Shown here: in pieces, positions 1 through 5,782 of the stretch
Numbering within the stretch: position 1 is the first letter of the stretch
How the letters are laid out: every line of letters starts with the position of its first letter
Source of the DNA: Clostridiaceae bacterium
Lineage (GTDB): Bacteria; Bacillota; Clostridia; Saccharofermentanales; UBA5734
Direction: 5' to 3'
NCBI GenBank assembly: GCA_012522285.1
Contig: JAAYKS010000397.1
Span: forward strand, 1-7,375
Length of the DNA stretch: 7,375 bases
Position numbers and translations under genes: made by a program
The notes under the pieces: generated by a model
Database searches by the model: none
What the model saw: only the letters and a program-made list of their open reading frames with translations
What the model was told of the DNA's origin: nothing

Positions 1-111
1 CCGACGCCGACGCTTACGCCGACGCCGACGCTTACGCCGACGCCGGCGCTTACTCCGACGCTTGCACCGACTCCGACGCTTGCGCCAACTTCCACACCTT
101 CACCTGCACCG
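1..111 (+). repeat. Pro-Thr coding tandem repeat (18-bp unit)
   Basis: Bases 1-18 and 19-36 are identical copies of CCGACGCCGACGCTTACG, coding PTPTLT. Bases 37-54 are a near copy (PTPALT), 55-66 a shortened 12-bp copy (PTLA) and 67-84 another near copy (PTPTLA). After that the pattern decays into a Pro/Ser/Thr/Ala linker. All unit lengths are multiples of three, so copy-number change would keep the frame. It codes for an extended, probably glycosylatable stalk in the surface protein. The repeat continues out of the window, so its total length is unknown. Confidence 0.9.
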
Positions 112-1680
112 GTACGTTTGCCACCCGTGATCGCAGAAGCCGATCATAACTATAACTTTATCAAGTTGATTGGGAGCGGTGATTATGTTGTTCCCATCGA
201 GGCCGACGGCAGCGAGCCAATCACGTGGTCGCTGGAGCGGCTTAGCGAACGGTATCCTTACCCGGCAAATGCTTCGATCGATGAGAAGACAGGCGCATTA
301 ACCTTCCGGGACGGTCTTGCACCGGGGACCTACTATTTTGTCATCCGCGCAAGCAATAACGTTGGCACAGACACACAGGAAGGCACCGTAAAGTATCTTG
401 AGATCCGGGATATCCGGCCCTCCTTGCCTCACTTGCTTCTGCCAACAGGCCGTGCTGGTGTGACGATGCTGGAGACCCCGGCTGATGGCACTTTACAGCT
501 GAGCCTGCTCGCGGCAAAACAATACGAACCGAACTGGAACCAGACGCTCCCCTTCGTCCTATCTCCCGAATTCGACTTTGATGCCGAAAACCAGCCGTCC
601 GATATAGTTAAAAATCTCCCGCTCAATGCAACGACCATCCGTTATGATCACCCTGAGGATGTGTATACACCGGACCGCGACACGATCAACGGAGCAGATT
701 ATGTCCATTGGCACGCTTGTCCGGGTGTCATGACGCCACACGATGCGGGTATCGGCGTCATGCTGTATGACGAAGCGCCCCTGTGTGACAATTACCATTA
801 CTATGAAAAAAGCGCCATTCCGCCCGGGCTATTGGACAAGATCAAAGGTGCCATGCGCGATCGGGCCAACCGGGTACTGCGGGATGACCTCTTTCTCGGC
901 GTACCTTACACGAGGAACAGCCTGGAGGACGCGATCGATGACTATGTCATCAACCCTCTCGACAGCGTAACCTATCTCGAGTATGGTTCGATCCTCGACG
1001 CCATGGCCCGGAAGGGGAAAGGTACTTTTGAAGTCGGTCTGACCAATGATACGGGGACTTTTGTCGCCGGTGATTTCTTTGTCGGCCTTTCGGACACCCC
1101 CCGGGCCAGCTTGATTTTCAAACAGCCGGGGGCAACCATCGCGTTCGATGGCAGCGAAATACAAGCCGATGCCGACACCTCACGATACATTTATGATTTT
1201 GGGTTCAAGGGAGACACTCTACACAAAAGCGAGATGCTATCTGCGGCGGGTGTTGCGGACGGAGCAGGGGATGCTTTTGTGTACAATTTCGGATTTCACG
1301 GCAATTTGCCCGGTATTGCGACATTCTCCGTCGAAACAGATCTTGCCGAAGGACAAAAGATACAAGTCTATCGCTACGACGGTTCGGACGCTCTGGCGTC
1401 CAGCGGTTCTGCCCAGCCCTTCACCTTGATTGCAGGTGACGTGACGGTCATGGCGGGCGGCCTTGTCACCTATAGAAACAATACGATGTCGGAGTATCTG
1501 ATCACCACAAAAAAACTCAATGGTGCGACGGCAAGTGCGATGGCAACCATGCAGGATCAGAACACGAAAGACCCCATATCCGGTTGGGTCATCGGTGGGA
1601 TCGCGTTGGCCGTAACGAGTGTCGGTGCGATGGTGGTCCTCGTTCGAAGGAAACGAATACGCGTCAAACTGGCACATTGA
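1..1680 (+). CDS. Membrane-anchored surface protein with Pro-Thr stalk (C-terminal part, 5' end outside window)
   Basis: The frame is open from base 1, so the start lies upstream; 559 residues are visible. Residues 1 to about 39 are a Pro-Thr-rich stalk. Residues about 41-135 look like an Ig/cadherin-like putative-Ig (He_PIG) module: an ITWSL strand, then TGALTF and PGTYYFVIRASN, the usual pattern of that fold. The middle (about 140-350) is not recognised. Residues about 350-510 are beta-rich and include FGFHGNLPGIATFSVE, which resembles a domain seen in clostridial surface proteins (from memory). Residues about 526-548 form one hydrophobic helix (start GWVIGGIALA), followed by a basic tail RRKRIRVK, so the C terminus should be cytoplasmic and the rest extracellular. 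No LPXTG sortase motif is visible. It could be an adhesin or the non-catalytic end of an extracellular enzyme; the function is unknown. The next gene starts 183 bases after its stop and is probably a separate unit. Confidence 0.85.
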   Translation, partial: PTPTLTPTPTLTPTPALTPTLAPTPTLAPTSTPSPAPVRLPPVIAEADHNYNFIKLIGSGDYVVPIEADGSEPITWSLERLSERYPYPANASIDEKTGALTFRDGLAPGTYYFVIRASNNVGTDTQEGTVKYLEIRDIRPSLPHLLLPTGRAGVTMLETPADGTLQLSLLAAKQYEPNWNQTLPFVLSPEFDFDAENQPSDIVKNLPLNATTIRYDHPEDVYTPDRDTINGADYVHWHACPGVMTPHDAGIGVMLYDEAPLCDNYHYYEKSAIPPGLLDKIKGAMRDRANRVLRDDLFLGVPYTRNSLEDAIDDYVINPLDSVTYLEYGSILDAMARKGKGTFEVGLTNDTGTFVAGDFFVGLSDTPRASLIFKQPGATIAFDGSEIQADADTSRYIYDFGFKGDTLHKSEMLSAAGVADGAGDAFVYNFGFHGNLPGIATFSVETDLAEGQKIQVYRYDGSDALASSGSAQPFTLIAGDVTVMAGGLVTYRNNTMSEYLITTKKLNGATASAMATMQDQNTKDPISGWVIGGIALAVTSVGAMVVLVRRKRIRVKLAH

Positions 1681-1730
1681 GCGAGATATTGTTGTCGGCA
1701 CCGTCTGGGAAAAGGCAGGTGGTCACCACT

Positions 1731-1754
1731 GTCTGGCCAGACCAGATTGATCTG
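1731..1754. promoter_or_regulatory. Two abutting palindromes upstream of the pirin operon (candidate operator)
   Basis: Bases 1731-1742 read GTCTGGCCAGAC, a perfect 12-bp palindrome. They are followed at once by 1743-1754, CAGATTGATCTG, a 5-bp inverted repeat around TG. The pair sits 110-130 bases before the pirin start and just upstream of the candidate promoter, a typical place for an activator site. No U-run follows, so a terminator for the upstream gene is less likely. No regulator gene is adjacent. The role is an inference. Confidence 0.35.
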
Positions 1755-1766
1755 TATCATTTGTTC

Positions 1767-1797
1767 TTGATTCCAAATCACATACCTGATGAAATAT
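1767..1797 (+). promoter_or_regulatory. Possible sigma-70-type promoter for the pirin operon (weak)
   Basis: TTGATT (1767-1772) resembles a -35 box, and the A/T-rich stretch GAAATAT (1791-1797) lies about where a -10 box should be. The -10 match to TATAAT is poor and the spacer is not fixed, so this is a candidate only. It would give an untranslated leader of about 60 bases before the pirin start. Confidence 0.22.
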
Positions 1798-1862
1798 GGG
1801 TGCAGGTGAATGGCAGGTGATGTCTGGCGCGTGCGAAATGTCCTTTGGAACAGGAGAAGTGT

Positions 1863-2894
1863 ATGGCGATCAAGAAGCAGAGTGTGATACGTATAGAGCA
1901 AATTGGGTTTCAATGGGAAATGGAGAACCCCTTTCTGTTCTGTGCACATCATGAAGACGATTATCCCGCCGGCAACAAAAACCAGGGAATCGACCCGAAC
2001 CAATTGCGCGGCAGAGAGGTCGGAAACGATTTTGTCGTCAAGGATGGGTATCGAATGTATCACGGGCAAGAGGTCCCGGGATTTCCCGTCCATCCCCATC
2101 GTGGATTTGAGACAGTTACGATTGTAACCAAAGGATATGTCGACCATTTCGACTCACTGGGGGCATATGGGCGATATGGGCAGGGGGATGTCCAATGGAT
2201 GACAGCCGGCAAAGGGTGTCAACACGCGGAAATGTTTCCGTTGGTACACGAGAACGAGCCCAATCCATTGGAGCTCTTTCAAATCTGGTTGAACCTTCCA
2301 AAGAAAGATAAGTTCGTCAATGCTGCTTTTAAAATGCTGTGGCATGAGGACATCCCGGTCGTGGAAGAGCGTTCACAAAACGGGAAGAAGACAGCAGTCA
2401 CGGTTGTTGCCGGAAGCTGGCGGGGACAAGCCGCGGTCACTCCGGCACCTGACTCCTGGGCTGTAGATCCATCTCACCAGGTAGGAATATTCCTGATCTA
2501 CATGGAAGCAGGGAGTACGGTGTCCATCCCGGCGACATCGCCGACATCCAATCGCAACCTGTATTTTTTCAAGGGAGATGCCATTCGGATGGACGGGCAG
2601 AAGGTCGGCGGTTCGAATCGCATCAAACTGGCTTCGGATCAGGATATCACCATCGATAATGGCGATTCTGCCAGTGAGTTGTTGTTGCTGCAGGCGGAGC
2701 CGATCGACGAGCCGGTGGTTAAATATGGCCCGTTTGTCATGAACACCATGCAGGAAATACAGGACGCGTTTTCCGATTATCGACGGACGCATTTCGGCGG
2801 ATGGCCCTTCGAACAGGAGATCCCGGTCAACGCACGAAACGCGAAGCGGTTTGCACACTATGCCAATGGCGGAGAAGAAACCAGAAAGGACTGA
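1863..2894 (+). CDS. Pirin family protein
   Basis: A 343-residue bicupin of the pirin family (YhaK/YhhW/human pirin type). These are cytosolic iron proteins; several cleave quercetin as 2,3-dioxygenases and others act as redox sensors. The N-terminal cupin holds the hallmark HPHRGFET (residues 77-84) and QWMTAGKGCQHAE (111-123). The metal ligands expected from human pirin are therefore present: H77, H79, H121 and E123. The C-terminal cupin carries the family signature EPVVKYGPFVMN (about 283-294) and FGGWPF. It is somewhat longer than the usual 230-300 residues, with a charged tail. The ATG at 1863 is chosen because AGGAG (1852-1856) lies six bases upstream; an in-frame TTG at 1845 lies upstream of that Shine-Dalgarno sequence. 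Its stop is two bases before the dioxygenase start, so the two are almost certainly co-transcribed and perhaps translationally coupled. The natural substrate is not predictable. Confidence 0.93.
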   Translation: MAIKKQSVIRIEQIGFQWEMENPFLFCAHHEDDYPAGNKNQGIDPNQLRGREVGNDFVVKDGYRMYHGQEVPGFPVHPHRGFETVTIVTKGYVDHFDSLGAYGRYGQGDVQWMTAGKGCQHAEMFPLVHENEPNPLELFQIWLNLPKKDKFVNAAFKMLWHEDIPVVEERSQNGKKTAVTVVAGSWRGQAAVTPAPDSWAVDPSHQVGIFLIYMEAGSTVSIPATSPTSNRNLYFFKGDAIRMDGQKVGGSNRIKLASDQDITIDNGDSASELLLLQAEPIDEPVVKYGPFVMNTMQEIQDAFSDYRRTHFGGWPFEQEIPVNARNAKRFAHYANGGEETRKD

Positions 2895-2896
2895 AT

Positions 2897-3661
2897 ATGG
2901 GGAAAATGCCGACTCTCTTTGTCGGTCACGGATCACCGATGAATGCAATTGAGGACAACGAGTATACGCAAAAATGGAAAGAGATTGGCGCAACCATCCC
3001 CCGGCCTGAGGCGATTCTCGTGATATCCGCCCATTGGACAACGGAAGGAGTCAGCGTTTCGGACAGTCTTCATCCGCGTACTGTCTACGATATGTTCGGG
3101 TTTCCCAAAGCGCTGTACGAGGTGGTTTATCAGCCGTCCGGTTCTCCGGAGCATGCACACATGGCTGCCGCACTACTCAAAAATGTCCGGATCGACAACA
3201 GTTGGGGGATTGACCATGGATCCTGGTCTGTATTGAGGTGGATGTTTCCGGATGCCGACGTCCCGGTATTTCAAGTGAGTCTGGATGGAAATGCATCCCG
3301 GCAGACCCATTTTGAGATGGGGCAAGCGCTCAAACCGCTGCGCGAAAGAAAAGTTCTCATCATAGGGAGTGGAAACATCGTTCACAACCTGTCCCGTGTC
3401 AATTGGGACATGGATGGCGGATACCCATGGGCGGATGAATTCGACAACTACATCAAAGACCGGATCGAGAACAGACAGTTCAATGATGTCATCGATTATG
3501 CAAGTGCCGGCCCGTCCGCCCTGGCCGCTTTTCGGACAACAGAGCACTACGATCCGCTACTGTACGTACTTGGCGCATCGGACGCAGGGGATCAACTGAC
3601 CATTGTGAATGACAGCTGCACCAAGGGTTCGATATCGATGACAAGTTATCTATACGAGTGA
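2897..3661 (+). CDS. DODA-type (YgiD-like) extradiol ring-cleavage dioxygenase
   Basis: A 254-residue protein close in length to the class III extradiol dioxygenases of the 4,5-DOPA dioxygenase/YgiD family, cytosolic enzymes that open catechol rings with a metal and O2. Family motifs are seen in order: LFVGHGSPMNA (residues 7-17, H11), ISAHWTTEGV (43-52, H46), a GIDHGSWSVL block (104-113, H107), IIGSGNIVHN (155-164, H163) and EHYDPLLYVLGA (216-227, H217). H11, H46 and H217 are the likely metal ligands and H107/H163 the likely second-shell or catalytic His, by analogy with YgiD. The ATG at 2897 is preferred: AGAAAGGA (2883-2890) lies six bases upstream, and the protein then begins directly at the conserved GKMPTLFVGHG. 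A longer frame from 2801 would overlap the pirin gene and adds unrelated residues. It is the second gene of the operon; the true catechol substrate is unknown. Confidence 0.93.
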   Translation: MGKMPTLFVGHGSPMNAIEDNEYTQKWKEIGATIPRPEAILVISAHWTTEGVSVSDSLHPRTVYDMFGFPKALYEVVYQPSGSPEHAHMAAALLKNVRIDNSWGIDHGSWSVLRWMFPDADVPVFQVSLDGNASRQTHFEMGQALKPLRERKVLIIGSGNIVHNLSRVNWDMDGGYPWADEFDNYIKDRIENRQFNDVIDYASAGPSALAAFRTTEHYDPLLYVLGASDAGDQLTIVNDSCTKGSISMTSYLYE

Positions 3662-3686
3662 AATGCACAACATATGAACCATAAAC

Positions 3687-3702
3687 GGAGGAAATGGAAA
3701 TG
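3687..3702 (+). promoter_or_regulatory. Ribosome-binding site that decides the FMN reductase start
   Basis: GGAGGA (3687-3692) is a near-perfect Shine-Dalgarno sequence. Two in-frame ATGs follow. The one at 3694 is only one base away, too close to initiate well; the one at 3700 is seven bases away, an ideal distance. The start is therefore placed at 3700, removing Met-Glu from the longest reading. Confidence 0.75.
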
Positions 3703-4320
3703 AAAAACAAAAGAAAAATTGGTGTTTTGATCGGCAGTCTGCGAAAAGAGTCCTACAGTCGAAAAGTGGCTGAATCACTACGGGCCCTTGCCCCAGAGAA
3801 CATGGAACTGGAATTCATTGCAATTGACGCGCTGGAAATGTTCAACCAGGACTTTGACGACGAGGGCACGGTGCCTGAATCCTGGGTTCGCTTCCGCGAT
3901 CTTGTCAAACAAATGGATGCCTTCCTGTTTGTGACACCAGAGTACAACCGATCCATTCCAGCGGTGATGAAAAACGCTTTGGATGTCGGATCAAGACCCT
4001 ATGGATATAATGCATGGGACGGTAAACCCGGCGCTGTCGTCGGTGTTTCACCTGGAACGATTGGAGCGTTCGGCGCAAACCACATCCTAAGGCAATCGCT
4101 TGTTTTTCTGAATGTGCCTGCGATGCAGCAACCCGAAGCGTATGTGGCCAATGCCGCAACCCTGCATGATGAACACGGCGAGCTGATACTAGAGTCCACG
4201 CGCGAATTCTTCCGGAGCTTCCTGAATTCTTTTAGCACATGGATCGATACAATCCTCAACAACTGCCGAGCGCCACGCTTGTTCATCTGCCAGAGAATGG
4301 TACCGGGTTGCGCACCCTGA
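3700..4320 (+). CDS. NADPH-dependent FMN reductase (ChrR/YieF-like flavodoxin fold)
   Basis: A 206-residue protein of the NADPH-dependent FMN reductase family, cytosolic flavoproteins that reduce quinones, azo dyes or chromate with NAD(P)H. The flavin phosphate loop is GSLRKESYSRKVA (residues 12-24). The second flavin motif is PEYNRSIPAVMKNALDVGSR (80-99), followed by GKPGAVVGVSPGTIGA (108-123). The recognisable domain ends near residue 183 with FLNSFSTWID, where relatives of about 180-190 residues usually stop. About 22 further residues, rich in Cys, Arg and Pro, look unlike a conserved domain and are coded partly by the 5' arm of a terminator hairpin. The ancestral stop may have been lost, for example by TGA to CGA near 4266. 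It is the third gene of the operon, 38 bases after the dioxygenase stop; it could recycle quinones formed by, or feeding into, the dioxygenase step. Confidence 0.9.
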   Translation: MKNKRKIGVLIGSLRKESYSRKVAESLRALAPENMELEFIAIDALEMFNQDFDDEGTVPESWVRFRDLVKQMDAFLFVTPEYNRSIPAVMKNALDVGSRPYGYNAWDGKPGAVVGVSPGTIGAFGANHILRQSLVFLNVPAMQQPEAYVANAATLHDEHGELILESTREFFRSFLNSFSTWIDTILNNCRAPRLFICQRMVPGCAP

Positions 4321-4344
4321 GGCGACCCGGTACCATTGTTATTT
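4296..4344 (+). terminator. Rho-independent terminator-like hairpin containing the FMN reductase stop codon
   Basis: The arms AATGGTACCGGGT (4296-4308) and ACCCGGTACCATT (4325-4337) are perfectly complementary over 13 bp. Three more pairs (4309-4311 with 4322-4324, one of them G-U) extend the stem to 16 bp around a 10-base loop at 4312-4321. The 3' side runs into TTGTTATTT (4336-4344), a broken rather than pure U-tract. The stop TGA of the FMN reductase is at 4318-4320, inside the loop. The hairpin lies between the operon and the ThyX-like gene, for which I find no separate promoter, so partial read-through is plausible. Confidence 0.7.
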
Positions 4345-4377
4345 GACAACAGAACCATATGGCAGGGAGGTGGGACC

Positions 4378-4923
4378 ATGCATATCGAACGTTTCCGGCA
4401 CGAGGACAACTGGCAGGACATCAAAGACGCCACCATGAACACCATCGGCAAGAACACCGGCAGATACCCGGATGCAACGTGGAAACTGAAGCTGATCCGC
4501 GCGGAACATTCACCGATTCGAAAAATGAGATTTTCCTGGAGGTGGAAAGAACTGCCTTATTGGGTTTCGGTCCATTTTGTCAGGCATAAAATCGGAATCG
4601 AGCATTTTGTCACCACGCAGCGTTCGGACCGGACCGATATTCCTCGGGATGACCTGCCGCAAGGCTCATGTGTTTCGCACGAGTGCGACGCTGATGCGCA
4701 GGCGCTGATCAGCATCAGCAGAAAGCGTCTGTGCATGAGCGCAAGCCCCGAAACGAGAAAGGCCTGGATGCTTGTCAAAGAGCAGGTGAGGGAAGTGGAG
4801 CCTGAGTTGGCACAGTGCATGGTCCGGGAATGTGTGTATCGCGGATTTTGCCCGGAGATGAACGGGTGCGGATTCGACAAAGCGGATGCGTACAAGGTGG
4901 AGCTGGCGGCGTATCGGGGCTGA
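4378..4923 (+). CDS. Short ThyX-like protein (flavin-dependent thymidylate synthase superfamily, divergent)
   Basis: A 181-residue protein. The segment AEHSPIRKMRF (residues 42-52), then YWVSVHFVRHKIGIEHF (61-77) and a QRSDR block (81-85), matches the ThyX fold's substrate/FAD-binding region. R69-H70-K71, seven residues, then T79 corresponds to the ThyX signature RHR-x7-S. The third Arg is Lys and the substrate-binding Ser is Thr. ISRKRLC (113-119) and the tail CVYRGFCPE-x4-CG (152-165) recall a short subfamily I associate with Firmicutes and phage genomes, often labelled FAD-dependent thymidylate synthase. Canonical ThyX is longer (about 210-250 residues), so true thymidylate synthesis is uncertain. 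Seven Cys (98, 103, 119, 147, 152, 158, 164) could bind metal. The ATG at 4378 follows a strong GGAGGTG (4366-4372) by five bases. It lies just after the operon's hairpin and converges on a broken minus-strand gene. Confidence 0.8.
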   Translation: MHIERFRHEDNWQDIKDATMNTIGKNTGRYPDATWKLKLIRAEHSPIRKMRFSWRWKELPYWVSVHFVRHKIGIEHFVTTQRSDRTDIPRDDLPQGSCVSHECDADAQALISISRKRLCMSASPETRKAWMLVKEQVREVEPELAQCMVRECVYRGFCPEMNGCGFDKADAYKVELAAYRG

Positions 4924-4950
4924 TGCGGTGGAACGCCTGCAATAGGGACT

Positions 4951-4962
4951 GGGTGATCACCC
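4951..4962. other. Perfect 12-bp palindrome between convergent genes
   Basis: GGGTGATCACCC is its own reverse complement. It sits in the gap between the ThyX-like stop (4921-4923) and the end of the minus-strand broken gene, and it contains that gene's TGA stop (4957-4959 on the complement). With no loop and no U-run it is a poor terminator. It may be chance or a protein-binding site. Confidence 0.3.
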
Positions 4963-5755
4963 GACAAACGGCTTCTTGATGTTGGTTTCGCAAAAACCGC
5001 CGAACCGGATATGCATGGAATATAAATGATCCAGCGCTGTTTCGACTCGCACATCCCCCTCCAGCCCCAACGAGAGGAGCAGGGACAGGCATATACCGCG
5101 CTGGTAATGATGGCCATGGTCCGAAAGCATACTTCCCTCGGGTTCCATTCCAAGCCTTCGTGGTACTGCTGCAGCAAAAATCCAATCGCTCCCTGTACCG
5201 ATGGATGATCCGCGGGCACTCCCAACGAGAGCATCTGTTCGACGTGGACGACTGTCTCTTCCCACGAGCCATTGTCTTTTTGCAGGAACTGAATCGCATG
5301 AATCAACTGTTCTTTTGCGCCCTCATCCTCGGGTGTGGCGGCGTGGAACAAGTCTTTGATCAGCAATGCGTGCAGGCTGAGCTGACGGGACAAATCCGTC
5401 AGCGGGTCGAACGGTGGAAATTGTACGAAATGATCCGAATCCCCGCTTGGTCAACCGCCTCAGCCAGCGCACGTAAACAGGTAATAGCTCTCCTGTCGGA
5501 TCAGAGCATCGAATGCATTCGCATCCAGTTGGATCTTCGCACCGTATTTCTCACTGCGCAGAAGAGGGATCAAACCGGCTTCGTTACACCGCAGCATGGG
5601 GCACGCCCTCCCTTCGTGCGTGGAAAACGTCAGATGTCCATGTCCCGATTATCGACGATCTGATCCGGTATGAACACGCAAGACACATCCTTCCGTAACA
5701 GCTCACCGGAACGATATACTAAGCGTATGGATCCCACGTCCCAGCCGGTGCGCTT
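4957..5755 (-). pseudogene. Frame-disrupted gene; C-terminal half resembles a prenyltransferase/squalene-cyclase-like alpha/alpha-repeat protein
   Basis: On the minus strand protein-like sequence continues only by changing frame. Segment A (5755-5633) reads VYRSGELLRKDVSC then IPDQIVDNRDMD. Segment B (5648-5460) reads MLRCNEAGLIPLLRSEKYGA and on to QESYYLF; it ends at TGA, with a second in-frame TGA seven codon-bases later (5453-5451). Segment C (5450 to about 5095) reads FDPLTDLSRQLSLHALLIKD and an AIQFLQKDNGSWEE helix, then ADHPSVQGAIGFLLQQ. Segment D, in another frame (about 5095-4957), reads LLLSLGLEGDVRVETALDHL then FGGFCETNIKKPFVG and stops. The QxxNGSW, 'DHPSVQGAIGFL' and 'GDVRVETALDHL...FGGFC' pattern is that of alpha/alpha-toroid repeats. 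An ATG at 5597 behind AGGGAGG could be the start if segment A is not part of the gene. At least three breaks in 800 bp beside intact genes point to decay, though assembly errors cannot be excluded. Confidence 0.55.
5691..5720 (+). promoter_or_regulatory. Possible promoter for the glycosidase-like gene
   Basis: TATACT (5715-5720) matches the -10 consensus at five of six positions. TTCCGT (5691-5696) is a weak -35 at an 18-base spacing. Transcription would begin near 5727, leaving a leader of about 55 bases that contains a short inverted repeat AAGCG/CGCTT (5721-5725 with 5751-5755). The site overlaps the 5' end of the broken minus-strand gene, consistent with that gene being non-functional. 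Confidence 0.35.
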
Positions 5756-5782
5756 TTAAGTTCGAATCGAGGAGCAGTGCAT

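Noticed and set aside
1719..1730. GTGGT-C-ACCAC inverted repeat as a terminator for the surface-protein gene
   Set aside because: A one-base loop cannot form a hairpin and no U-run follows, so it is not a rho-independent terminator.
1237..2147. Minus-strand open frames across the surface-protein/pirin junction
   Set aside because: They lack domain-like sequence and a ribosome-binding site, and lie opposite well-supported plus-strand genes.
2801..2896. Longer N terminus for the dioxygenase, overlapping the pirin gene
   Set aside because: The extra 32 residues are Arg/Cys-rich and unlike the family. The ATG at 2897 has a suitable ribosome-binding site and begins at the conserved N terminus.
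4343..4348. Perfect TTGACA -35 box before the ThyX-like gene
   Set aside because: At a 16-18 base spacing the -10 position falls on the G-rich ribosome-binding site (4365-4371), and the start codon is too near. It is probably part of the terminator's U-rich tail.
5160..5698. Plus-strand open frames in the broken-gene region
   Set aside because: No protein family pattern is visible. The minus-strand frames give helix-repeat-like sequence with Gly/Trp/Asp spacing typical of real proteins.
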